Source: Campylobacteraceae bacterium (GTDB lineage: Bacteria > Campylobacterota > Campylobacteria > Campylobacterales > Sulfurospirillaceae). Taken from it: a stretch of DNA of 8,896 nt. Where the stretch lies: assembly GCA_027013265.1 (NCBI GenBank), contig JALUXQ010000173.1:1-8896 (forward strand). Direction: 5' to 3'. Of this stretch, positions 1 to 7,403 are shown piece by piece (the stretch's first letter is position 1; every line of letters starts with the position of its first letter). The position numbers and the translations under genes are program-made. Under the pieces are notes generated by a model. The model did not search any database. It was not told the DNA's origin and saw only the letters and a list, made by a program, of their open reading frames with translations.

Positions 1-428
1 AAGACCCTAAAAATAGTGTCTTAATAAAAGATGCTGTAAACGAAGCTGTTGTTGGTAGATTCGATGCGAAGCTTGTAAAGAAAAAAGATGCAGATACAGA
101 TGTAGTGGTCAGTATTGGTAGTGTCTCATTCACTCCTCTTTCGTATGACAAGGATGGTTATGTAATTTCATATAAAACCAAAGTTGTTTTAAATGCTAGC
201 TATAAGACAGGAAATGGCAACAGTCAAGCTTTTTCTACATCAGGCGAGTTTGACTTTCCAATCACTGCCAATAGTGTTATATCTGATACAAAAAGATTTG
301 AAGCGATAAAATATGCATCGAAAGATGCTGTAAATGAGATAATATCAAAAATCACTATTATGGGGATTATGAATGGCGAAGGCAGGAATGGGACGGTAAA
401 ATCGAGACTTAAGATATACTTAGAATAA
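1..428 (+). CDS. lptE: LptE-like LPS-assembly lipoprotein, C-terminal part (5' truncated by window edge)
   Basis: The reading frame is open from base 3 to the TAA at 426-428, giving 141 residues with no upstream stop, so the gene begins outside the window. The internal GTG at 105 is only a valine codon, not the start. The visible part contains a beta-rich segment around SFTPLSYDKDGYVISYK, an FDFPI strand and a helix with AIKYASKDAVNEI, ending in a basic strand. This resembles the periplasmic domain of Campylobacterota LptE, the outer-membrane lipoprotein that plugs LptD and helps insert LPS. The lipobox and signal peptide would lie upstream and cannot be checked here. Position supports the call: in H. 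pylori the lptE-like gene lies directly upstream of folC in the same block. The family call rests on recalled sequence resemblance plus synteny. An otherwise uncharacterised envelope lipoprotein is the alternative. Confidence 0.72.
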   Translation, partial: DPKNSVLIKDAVNEAVVGRFDAKLVKKKDADTDVVVSIGSVSFTPLSYDKDGYVISYKTKVVLNASYKTGNGNSQAFSTSGEFDFPITANSVISDTKRFEAIKYASKDAVNEIISKITIMGIMNGEGRNGTVKSRLKIYLE

Positions 429-437
429 AGGAAGAAG

Positions 438-1985
438 ATGGCAAGCACTATCAATGAAATTATAAGAGAGAGCATAGAGAAGATAAAGAGAGAAAATCTA
501 AATTTAACCCCAGATAATTATTCTAAGATTTTCTGTGGAGTTGCTAAGAAAAAGGGTGTTATTGTTGAAGATTGTCAAAAAGTTGAAAAATTTGTTAAAA
601 AATTAGATGAAAAAAATCGCTCCGATTTGAAAAATTTTAAAGTAACTTCTGTAGATGAACTAATCTCATTTTTGATCGCAAAAGTTAAAAGAGCAAATGA
701 GAGTGATAGTACACAAATTATAAACTCTTTGGTAGTTCTTTCAAAAAGAGTTCTCCAGGCGGTGACACTGTTGCATGACAAAAAAGCAAGAGATTTGGCA
801 ACAAGTTCTCTTTCAAGATTGGATTTTGGTCAAAATGCCAAGACAATTGACATGATAAAAGACAAATGGTTCGAGTTTGTGACAAGTTATGATGATAGCT
901 ATCTAAAAGAGCTTGATGCTTATGGAAGAGTCAATAAAGATGATCTATCTAAGATGGTAAAAGATATAAAAAATATAATTGAAAAAGATGATAATGCCTC
1001 TATTTGTAAGCTTGTGGCACCTTTAATTGTAGCTAGTCTTGCACCTTCTATCGCTTCTAGTATGAATGATGATTTGGCTGCTATATCTTATATAATAAGA
1101 AGTGATCCTGAGTCTATATCTACTGAGGCTACACAAAAGGAGATAAGGAAGTTTATCCAAAAAAGGATAGATTTGGATAAGGAAGAGGTGCAAAATAAAA
1201 TCTCATCTTTAGATAAACTGTTAGACGAAATCAATAAAAAGATATTTGACTTGATAGACTCTAGTAATGTCAGTAACAAAGAAGTTAGAAATATTAAAGA
1301 GGACTTAGCAAACATAAACTTTTCCAAAGACAGTTTTGAATCAGTTCACCTAAAATTGGTGCATATCGCAACTTCGCTAGAGACCGAGACAAAAGGTCTT
1401 AGCGAAAAGATGCAAAAAAATCAACAAACTATCAAGAGACTACACTCAAAAGTGAAGAGTTTAGAAAGTGCTCTTGTTGTTGCGAAAAAAGAGGGCAAAG
1501 AGGACTTCTTGACACATGCGGCCACAAAAAGGGCACTGGATCAGGAGTTAAAAAGAGCAGAGGATAGTTACAGTAGATACAAAACTGACTACTCTTTGAG
1601 TTTTATTGATATCGACCACTTTAAAGTTGTAAATGATACATATGGACACGAAGCTGGTGATGTAATACTCTCAACAATAGGAAAAATACTTAAAAAGTAT
1701 GCAAGACGAGCTGATTTTGTTGCAAGATACGGCGGTGAAGAGTTTTTGATAATACTACCAAGTATCGATATAGAGCAAGCTTACTATTTTTCAGACAAGA
1801 TTAGAACTATCATAGAATCATTTAAATTTATATATAAAAATGAACGCATAAATATAACAGTTAGTTGTGGTGTTGCCCAAAGAAGTAAGCAAAAATCCTC
1901 AAAAGAGACCGTAGAGATAGCAGATAAAATGCTCTATAAAGCAAAAGAAGCGGGGCGAAATCAGGTGCTACCAAGTTTCGCATGA
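438..1985 (+). CDS. GGDEF-domain diguanylate cyclase with long helical cytoplasmic N-terminal region
   Basis: This 515-residue protein should make cyclic di-GMP from two GTP. The GGDEF domain spans about residues 350-512. It has the metal-binding motif FIDIDHFK (D391), substrate residues N399/D409 (approximate), the active-site loop RYGGEEF (GGEEF 432-436) and the late motif DKMLYKAKEAGRN. An RxxD inhibitory site (RRAD, 423-426) lies exactly five residues before GGEEF, so product inhibition by c-di-GMP is expected. Residues 1-345 are almost entirely predicted helix and coiled coil (strongest about 240-345). There is no signal peptide, no convincing membrane span and no receiver, PAS or GAF motif I can recognise, so the input signal is unknown. 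The ATG at 438 has a good Shine-Dalgarno sequence (AAGGAAG, 428-434), 9 nt after the upstream stop. The 3' end overlaps folC in an ATGA. Compared with H. pylori this gene is an extra member between lptE and folC. Enzymatic class is well supported; the biological role is not. Confidence 0.9.
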   Translation: MASTINEIIRESIEKIKRENLNLTPDNYSKIFCGVAKKKGVIVEDCQKVEKFVKKLDEKNRSDLKNFKVTSVDELISFLIAKVKRANESDSTQIINSLVVLSKRVLQAVTLLHDKKARDLATSSLSRLDFGQNAKTIDMIKDKWFEFVTSYDDSYLKELDAYGRVNKDDLSKMVKDIKNIIEKDDNASICKLVAPLIVASLAPSIASSMNDDLAAISYIIRSDPESISTEATQKEIRKFIQKRIDLDKEEVQNKISSLDKLLDEINKKIFDLIDSSNVSNKEVRNIKEDLANINFSKDSFESVHLKLVHIATSLETETKGLSEKMQKNQQTIKRLHSKVKSLESALVVAKKEGKEDFLTHAATKRALDQELKRAEDSYSRYKTDYSLSFIDIDHFKVVNDTYGHEAGDVILSTIGKILKKYARRADFVARYGGEEFLIILPSIDIEQAYYFSDKIRTIIESFKFIYKNERINITVSCGVAQRSKQKSSKETVEIADKMLYKAKEAGRNQVLPSFA

Positions 1986-3136
1986 CGCTATTTGAATTCT
2001 TAGAAAAAAAACCCCTCTACTACAATGAGATTGATTATGAAAGGATGCCAAGTGCTTATGAAAGCATCAAAAATAGACTAAAGATACCTAAAATCATCCA
2101 AATTATAGGAACAAATGGAAAAGGCAGTACAGGAAGATTTATAGCTGATATGCTTCTAGCTAAAGGTGTGCCAGTTGGACACTACACTTCACCACATATT
2201 TTAAAATTTAATGAACGCATATGGTTAAATGGCAAAAATGCAAATGATGAGATTTTGGAACAGGCTCACATCGATCTACAAGAGATATTGCCTCAAAAAT
2301 TTATAAACTCCTTGTCCTATTTTGAATATACCACTTTTTTGGCTGTTTTAATACTTTCCAAAAAATGTGAATATATCATACTTGAAGCTGGACTTGGCGG
2401 AGAGTATGACGCAACAAGTGTTTTTCCCAAGATATTGAGTGTGGTGACACCTATAGGACATGATCATCACGATTTTTTAGGAAACAGTATAGAAGAGATA
2501 GCAACCACTAAACTAAATTCTGTTGCTAAAAAAGTGATAATGTCAAGGCAAAGTGAAAAAGAGGTGTATGAAGTAGCTAAGAAAATTTGCGATAAAAAAC
2601 AAGCGCAATTGTATCTTTGTGAAGAATTTTTAAAAGATGGTGTAAAAAAACAAATAAAAGATATCGTAAAAAAGTATGATTTGCCACCGTTTCAAGAGAT
2701 AAATCTTAAAACTGCAAGTTGCGTTGTTGATTTGCTTGGGTTTAGAGTGGATTTTCCAACCATATCAATTTTACAAGGAAGATGTCAAAAAATCGCAAAA
2801 AATATAACTGTAGATGTTGGACATAATCCACTAGCAGCGAAAGAGTTGGTCAATTTTTTCAAAGATAAGAAAGTAACTTTAGTATATAATAGCTTTATAA
2901 ATAAAGAGTATGAGCAAATTTTAGATATCTTGATGCCGATTATTGAAAAAATCGAGATATTGCCATTGGAAAACGAAAGAAGAGTGGCGACAGATGAGAT
3001 ACGAAAGATTTGCGAAGAAAAGAGTATAAAAGTAAGTGATTTTTCTAAAATATACAAAAAATATAACTATTTGGTTTTTGGTTCATTTGTTGTTGTAGAG
3101 AAATTTTTGAGGATATATAAAAAACATGAAAAATAG
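1982..3136 (+). CDS. folC: Bifunctional dihydrofolate synthase / folylpolyglutamate synthase
   Basis: The product is a 384-residue cytoplasmic Mur-ligase-like enzyme that joins L-glutamate to dihydropteroate and then extends the polyglutamate tail of folates, using ATP. The ATP-binding P-loop is GTNGKGST at residues 43-50. It is followed by the YTSPHILKFNERI stretch (about 68-80), EAGLGGEYDAT (135-145), GHDHHDFLG (159-167) and, in the second domain, LQGRCQKI and VDVGHNPLAA, the counterpart of the usual D-x-AHNP motif. The protein is somewhat shorter than the roughly 420 residues of E. coli FolC, with a compact C-terminal domain. The segment that usually reads EKAGI is TTKLNS here, keeping the lysine (K177) at the expected position. 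The start ATG overlaps the previous stop in an ATGA and has only a weak, distant AGG, which suggests translational coupling. The end overlaps the peptidase gene by 11 bp. Confidence 0.93.
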   Translation: MTLFEFLEKKPLYYNEIDYERMPSAYESIKNRLKIPKIIQIIGTNGKGSTGRFIADMLLAKGVPVGHYTSPHILKFNERIWLNGKNANDEILEQAHIDLQEILPQKFINSLSYFEYTTFLAVLILSKKCEYIILEAGLGGEYDATSVFPKILSVVTPIGHDHHDFLGNSIEEIATTKLNSVAKKVIMSRQSEKEVYEVAKKICDKKQAQLYLCEEFLKDGVKKQIKDIVKKYDLPPFQEINLKTASCVVDLLGFRVDFPTISILQGRCQKIAKNITVDVGHNPLAAKELVNFFKDKKVTLVYNSFINKEYEQILDILMPIIEKIEILPLENERRVATDEIRKICEEKSIKVSDFSKIYKKYNYLVFGSFVVVEKFLRIYKKHEK

Positions 3137-4076
3137 ATTTACGATAACATTCTCCGATGTTAATGGCTCAAAACACTATCTATTGCATCAGATAATAAAA
3201 AAAATTCTCCTATATGTTACACTATTTGTTATTTTGCTTATAGTTGGTGGTTCAATGGTTATATCTGTTTTAATGAGGGAGGTAACTTCGTTAGAGCAGA
3301 GAAAAAAGGCAGCACAAGAGGCATATGTAGTTTCAAAAAAGAAGATAGAGGAGGAGTATAAAAAATTACAAATTAGTAATAAAAAACTAAAGGATAGTAT
3401 AGATAAAAAAACAAAAGAGTATAGTGCAATCAAAGAAAAAGTGAATGACATAGAAGAACTAATAGGTTTAAAACCAAATATAAATATAGAGTTAGGAGAT
3501 AGATTAGAAAATATAAATTTTACCAGTAAACAAGAGAAGGTAATCCTAAACAACATACCAAATGGTGCAGTATTGCCTCGTACTATTGTAAACGGAAAAT
3601 TTGGCTGGAGAATACATCCGATTTTAAAAAAGAAAGAGTTTCATCGAGGTACAGATATGAAGGCAAAGATGAGAACACCTGTAAGAGCACCAGCTGATGG
3701 TGTTGTAGAGTTTGCTGGTTATCACAAAAGAAGCGGTTTTGGAAATTTGGTTATAATTGATCATAATTATGGTTTCAGAACATACTATGGCCACTTGTAT
3801 AAGAAAATGGTTGTAAAAGCAGGAGAAATTGTAAAAAAAGGTGATATAATAGCATACACAGGAAGTAGTGGACTCTCGACTGGCCCACATTTACACTATG
3901 AAGTTAGGTTTGTATCAAGAGCACTTAATCCAATCTATTTTTTAAAATGGAATCAATCTAATTTTAAAGATATTTTCAAAAAGGAGAAAATGGTACCATG
4001 GGAGTCTTTAGTAAACATGATCAATTATCGATATCAGATTCAGAAACAACAATCATCGCTAGTGGAGCAAAAGTAG
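3126..4076 (+). CDS. Membrane-anchored M23 peptidoglycan endopeptidase, Csd1/Csd2-like cell-shape protein
   Basis: This 316-residue protein has a short cytoplasmic N-terminus, one transmembrane helix (about residues 24-49) and a charged coiled coil (about 52-115). A LytM/M23 domain follows (about 145-272). All zinc and catalytic positions are present: HRGTD (H173, D177), YGHL (H223) and GPHLHYE (H255, H257). It should therefore cleave peptide cross-links in the periplasm. The order folC - M23 gene - bactofilin - mfd is the same as in H. pylori, where Csd1 and Csd2 work with CcmA to relax cross-links and set helical shape. Only one M23 gene is present here, and since its zinc motif is complete it is expected to be active. 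The ATG at 3126 follows TGAGGA (3108-3113) and overlaps folC. The last 26 or so residues are encoded in DNA shared with the bactofilin gene. Family and orientation are secure; the role in curvature is inferred from synteny. Confidence 0.9.
   Translation: MKNRFTITFSDVNGSKHYLLHQIIKKILLYVTLFVILLIVGGSMVISVLMREVTSLEQRKKAAQEAYVVSKKKIEEEYKKLQISNKKLKDSIDKKTKEYSAIKEKVNDIEELIGLKPNINIELGDRLENINFTSKQEKVILNNIPNGAVLPRTIVNGKFGWRIHPILKKKEFHRGTDMKAKMRTPVRAPADGVVEFAGYHKRSGFGNLVIIDHNYGFRTYYGHLYKKMVVKAGEIVKKGDIIAYTGSSGLSTGPHLHYEVRFVSRALNPIYFLKWNQSNFKDIFKKEKMVPWESLVNMINYRYQIQKQQSSLVEQK
3979..3986 (+). promoter_or_regulatory. Ribosome binding site of the bactofilin gene, inside the peptidase gene
   Basis: AAAAGGAG lies 11 nt before the ATG at 3998, within the coding region of the M23 peptidase. 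An ATG at 3990 is also near this site, but it is in the peptidase frame (an internal methionine). The strong Shine-Dalgarno sequence, and the match of the protein N-terminus (TTIIASGAKVEG) to CcmA, fix the bactofilin start at 3998 despite the long overlap. Confidence 0.7.
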
Positions 4077-4405
4077 AAGGGGTATTTAATTGCCAATCCA
4101 GACTACATGTAGATGGTGAGATTATTGGTGAAGTAAACTCTAAAAACATAGTAATTATCGGAAAAAAAGGGAAGTTTTCTGGTAAGATTGAGGCATCTAA
4201 GCTGATTATAAATGGGCTTTTTGAGGGTGATGCGGTGTGTGATAGTATAGAGTTGTTAAAAGGCGGAGTTCTTAGAGGAAAAATTGTCTCCAAAGATTTG
4301 ATGATAGAGGCAAAAGCTGTTTTTGAAGGCGAAAGCAAGATAAAACTAGACAAAAAAGATAGCATAATGCAAAAAAATATATTGACTAAAGAGGTAAAAA
4401 ACTGA
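3998..4405 (+). CDS. ccmA: Bactofilin, CcmA-like cell-shape cytoskeletal protein
   Basis: The product is 135 residues long, the usual size for a minimal bactofilin. A short unstructured head (1-16) leads into TTIIASGAKVEG, then a repeating beta-helix pattern with regularly spaced glycines and hydrophobic pairs: HVDGEIIGEV, IVIIGKKGKFSG, LIINGLFEGDA, LRGKIVSKDLMIE (to about residue 112). A charged tail follows. Bactofilins self-assemble into filaments without nucleotide. In H. pylori, CcmA organises the Csd peptidoglycan hydrolases and sets cell curvature, and the same neighbour pair is found here. The first 79 bp overlap the end of the M23 peptidase in another frame, so the two products are probably made in a linked way. 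The final codons (GTA AAA AAC TGA) form a slippery-looking sequence that also overlaps the probable CTG start of mfd. Confidence 0.93.
   Translation: MGVFSKHDQLSISDSETTIIASGAKVEGVFNCQSRLHVDGEIIGEVNSKNIVIIGKKGKFSGKIEASKLIINGLFEGDAVCDSIELLKGGVLRGKIVSKDLMIEAKAVFEGESKIKLDKKDSIMQKNILTKEVKN
4390..4404 (+). promoter_or_regulatory. Shine-Dalgarno sequence plus probable CTG start codon of mfd
   Basis: AGAGG at 4390-4394 is followed after a 7-nt spacer by CTG at 4402-4404, which overlaps the bactofilin stop TGA (4403-4405) as CTGA. This arrangement copies the common ATGA coupling overlap with C in place of A. The mfd frame opens after a TAA at 4387-4389 and has no ATG, GTG or TTG until a TTG at 4510. 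Coding similarity to Mfd begins directly after the CTG, so initiation at CTG is the simplest reading. Confidence 0.55.
4396..4402 (+). other. A AAA AAC slippery heptamer immediately before the bactofilin stop
   Basis: In the bactofilin frame the bases read A AAA AAC TGA, which fits the X XXY YYZ rule for -1 ribosomal frameshifting. A -1 slip here would bypass the stop and continue into the mfd frame (CTG ATA CAA ...), giving a bactofilin-Mfd fusion. The AGAGG is only about 2 nt upstream, closer than the roughly 10 nt seen for stimulators such as that of dnaX, and I see no obvious strong downstream stem. The heptamer is certain; its use is speculative. Confidence 0.3.
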
Positions 4406-7371
4406 TACAAGCAATTTGCTATGAGTATTTTAAAGATACAAACAGTGATAAAAACCTTTTTTGTGTAAAAGATGATAAAGAGGCAATTCTAGCTGGTGAT
4501 GCTGTTAAATTGGCTGGTAGAAAGAGTTATGTTCTTCCTGATTTAAGAGTGAACTTTGGTGATGATTTGCTTCCGTATTCATCAGAAATTAGTGAGCTTT
4601 TCTCAACTCTAAATAGATACTATACAGATAACTCAACTAAAAAGATTTTAATCTCCCCAATTCGCACTCTTTTAACACCTCTTCCTAAAAAAGAGCTTTT
4701 TCAAACTAAAACCATAGAGTTTGCATCTAAGATTGATTTGAAAAGCTTAAAAGATGAGCTATATTATTGGGGTTTTAGAAGTGTTGATGTAGTAGAAGAT
4801 AGAGGAGAAGTCTCATTTAGGGGCGACATAATAGATATATACCCAAATAATCTGCAACTCCCCATTCGGATATCTCTTTTTGATGATGAGGTTGAGAGCA
4901 TAAGAGAGTTTGAGTGCGAATCACAAAAGAGTTACAAAGAGGAACTAGAGAGTATAGACATATATCCAGCGATGTTCTCGCTAAATCAAGAGCAGTATGA
5001 AAAGATAAATAAAAAAGTAGAAAATTTACAAAGTGACAGCTTTGAAAAAGATGTGCATTCTCTTGGACTTTGGGGTTTAGGCGAGTTTGGAGATGATTAC
5101 TTAAGGTGCTTTAACACAGCTTTTGCAAGTAAAATGGATAGTGAAATAGAAGAGATATCTCTTTTTGATGAATCTGTAAAAAAAAGATTTGAAAATATAG
5201 ACACTTTGCCAGAAGCAAAAATATATAAGCCGATTGAAATATCATCAATTCCCAAATTTTTTGAGTTTCACAAAAATAAAAAGAAGACAGTTTTAGCAAG
5301 AAACGAAGTTCTTTTAAAACAAGCCGGACTTGATATCAAAGAGATAAAATTTAGACAGAGCGAATTAGTTGTAAATCTCATGAGCAGTGATGAAATCATC
5401 ATATCTTTAAATAAAACCACCAAAAAAAGAAAAAAAAGAAAAGCTACTATTTTACTAGACGAGCTAAAATCTGGTGATTATGTGGTGCATGAAAATTACG
5501 GCATAGGCATATTTAAAGGGTTGGTTAATAGCACGGTTTTAGGCTCAACCAGAGATTTTGTACAGATTCTTTATCAAGGCGACGATAAGCTTTTGATTCC
5601 TGTTGAAAATATAGATGTGATAGATAGATATATCGCAAGTTCAGGCTCTTTGGCAGTTGTGGACAAGCTAGGTCGCGGAAGTTTTGCCAAGTTAAAAGAG
5701 AAGACGAGAGAGAAGCTTTTTGCCATAGCTAAAGAGATTATAGAGACTGCAGCAAAAAGAGAGATGATAGAGGCTCTCAAAATCGATATTGACAAAGTTG
5801 AGATACAAAAATTTCAGCAAGATAGCGGATTTGTTTATACTAAAGATCAAGAAATTTGCATACAAGAGATATATAGCGACTTAAAAAGTGGCAAGATGAT
5901 GGATAGACTGCTTAGCGGTGATGTTGGTTTTGGAAAGACTGAAGTTGCCATGAATGCTATGTTTGCTGTTGCGCTTAGTGGGTTTCAGACAATTTTGATA
6001 GCTCCTACTACACTTCTGAGTTCTCAGCACTTTGTCTCTTTAAATGAGAGATTTAAAAGATACAATATAAGAGTTGAAAAATTAGATAGATTTACTCCCT
6101 CGTCACAAAAAAGCAGAATTTTAAGAGAATTAAAAGAGGGAGGCTTGAAGGTTTGTGTTGGAACTCACACTCTGCTTGATAAAGAGATAAAAAATCCAGC
6201 TTTGATAGTTGTAGATGAAGAGCATAAATTTGGCGTCAAGCAAAAAGAGAAGCTAAAAAATATGAGGGAAAACATACATATTCTATCCATGAGTGCAACT
6301 CCAATCCCAAGAAGCCTAAATATGGCTCTTAGTTCCATAAAACAGTATTCAAAACTCTTAACTCCACCAGATGACAGAGAAGATGTGCGAACATTTGTCA
6401 AAGAGTATGACGAAGTTGTGATAAAAGAGGCAATTTTGAGAGAGATTAGAAGAGGGGGGCAGGTATTTTTTGTCCACAACAGAATCGCTTCTATCGAAAA
6501 TAAAAAAAGAGAACTTCAAGAGATGTTGCCTAAGTTAAAAATTTTAGTGCTTCATTCCAAAGTTTCGCCAATTGTAAGCGAAAAAGAGATGTTGAAATTT
6601 CAAGAGGGTGGGTATGATATGCTTCTTAGCACTTCGATTATAGAATCAGGTATCCATATTCCAAATGTAAATACAATCATGATAGATGGAGCAGATAACT
6701 TTGGTATGGCAGATTTACATCAATTAAGAGGCAGAGTTGGACGAGCAAAAAAACAGGGATTTTGCTATTTTTTAGTTCAAAACAGAGAGAAACTTAGCCC
6801 AACTTCTAAAAAAAGATTGATAGCGTTAGAGTCAAATTCATACTTGGGAAGTGGCTCCGTTTTAGCATACCATGACTTAGAGATAAGAGGTGGAGGAAAT
6901 CTTATAGGTGAAGCTCAAAGTGGGCACATCAAGCATATAGGCTACTCTTTATATCTAAAAATGCTAGAGGATGCCATAAACACTCTTTTAAACAAAACTC
7001 CAATTCAGAGCAAAAGTGTAGATATAAAACTGAGTGTAAATGCCTATATAAGTAGCGACTATATAGTAGAGGACAGAGTGAGACTTGAGCTTTATAGAAG
7101 ACTTAGCAAGTGTGAAAGTATCAATGATGTGCTCGATATCGAAGAGGAGATGGTCGATAGATTTGGTAAAATAGACGAGATAACAGCACAATTTTTACAA
7201 ATCATAGATATAAAAATATTGGCATCTTTAAAAGATATCGAGTCAATTTCAAATTATGCTCAAAATATCACGGTAAAATATAGAGATGAGAAAAAGATTT
7301 TACTAAAAGCCAGAAGTAAAGATGATGATGATTTGATAGATACAATTTTGAGGTTTTTGCGGAACAAATAA
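4402..7371 (+). CDS. mfd: Transcription-repair coupling factor Mfd
   Basis: This ATP-dependent DNA translocase removes stalled RNA polymerase and recruits UvrA to the lesion. Read from the CTG at 4402 it has 989 residues, close to H. pylori Mfd (about 1000) and shorter than E. coli Mfd (1148). In order it shows a UvrB-like N-terminal part with the UvrA-contact region RGEVSFRGDIIDIYP (134-148), then a basic linker KKRKKRK. The RNA polymerase-interaction domain starts near KSGDYVVHENYGIG (356 on). The helicase core has the P-loop GDVGFGKT (506-513), DEEH box (605-608), SATPIPRSL, LLSTSIIESGIHIPN and QLRGRVGRA (774-782), followed by the C-terminal TRCF domain. The start at 4402 is chosen because the 36 residues before the first standard start (TTG, 4510) align with the beginning of the Mfd fold (CVKDDKEAILAG ... 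YVLPDL), so a 4510 start would remove the first strand and helix. CTG start use, or a frameshift entry from the bactofilin gene, is unproven. Confidence 0.93.
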   Translation: MIQAICYEYFKDTNSDKNLFCVKDDKEAILAGDAVKLAGRKSYVLPDLRVNFGDDLLPYSSEISELFSTLNRYYTDNSTKKILISPIRTLLTPLPKKELFQTKTIEFASKIDLKSLKDELYYWGFRSVDVVEDRGEVSFRGDIIDIYPNNLQLPIRISLFDDEVESIREFECESQKSYKEELESIDIYPAMFSLNQEQYEKINKKVENLQSDSFEKDVHSLGLWGLGEFGDDYLRCFNTAFASKMDSEIEEISLFDESVKKRFENIDTLPEAKIYKPIEISSIPKFFEFHKNKKKTVLARNEVLLKQAGLDIKEIKFRQSELVVNLMSSDEIIISLNKTTKKRKKRKATILLDELKSGDYVVHENYGIGIFKGLVNSTVLGSTRDFVQILYQGDDKLLIPVENIDVIDRYIASSGSLAVVDKLGRGSFAKLKEKTREKLFAIAKEIIETAAKREMIEALKIDIDKVEIQKFQQDSGFVYTKDQEICIQEIYSDLKSGKMMDRLLSGDVGFGKTEVAMNAMFAVALSGFQTILIAPTTLLSSQHFVSLNERFKRYNIRVEKLDRFTPSSQKSRILRELKEGGLKVCVGTHTLLDKEIKNPALIVVDEEHKFGVKQKEKLKNMRENIHILSMSATPIPRSLNMALSSIKQYSKLLTPPDDREDVRTFVKEYDEVVIKEAILREIRRGGQVFFVHNRIASIENKKRELQEMLPKLKILVLHSKVSPIVSEKEMLKFQEGGYDMLLSTSIIESGIHIPNVNTIMIDGADNFGMADLHQLRGRVGRAKKQGFCYFLVQNREKLSPTSKKRLIALESNSYLGSGSVLAYHDLEIRGGGNLIGEAQSGHIKHIGYSLYLKMLEDAINTLLNKTPIQSKSVDIKLSVNAYISSDYIVEDRVRLELYRRLSKCESINDVLDIEEEMVDRFGKIDEITAQFLQIIDIKILASLKDIESISNYAQNITVKYRDEKKILLKARSKDDDDLIDTILRFLRNK

Positions 7372-7403
7372 AAAAGGTTTTTGTTGCTAATGGTGTTGGT
7401 ATC

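Noticed and set aside
105..428. A separate small gene starting at the GTG at 105
   Set aside because: The same frame is open back to base 3 and reads as continuous protein with the right character, so the GTG is an internal valine codon of a gene entering from the left.
2100..2600. folC motif changes (EAGLGGEYDAT, TTKLNS) as a sign of a different ligase
   Set aside because: The P-loop, the lysine position and the overall order match FolC, and the position in the operon is the expected one. The changes look like lineage-specific variation.
3188..3556. Minus-strand open frames such as 3188-3556, 4021-4410, 6165-6479 and 8377-8766
   Set aside because: All lie fully opposite well-supported + strand genes, have Ser/Phe/Leu/Ile-rich compositions typical of antisense reading of AT-rich genes, and show no recognisable motif.
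5418..5444. Possible frameshift in the A-rich run in mfd encoding KKRKKRK
   Set aside because: The frame continues without a break into the RNA polymerase-interaction domain, so this is a basic linker and not a disruption.
4510..7371. mfd starting at TTG 4510
   Set aside because: It lacks a ribosome site and would delete the first strand and helix of the UvrB-like N-terminal domain. It would also leave 104 nt of conserved-looking coding sequence unexplained.
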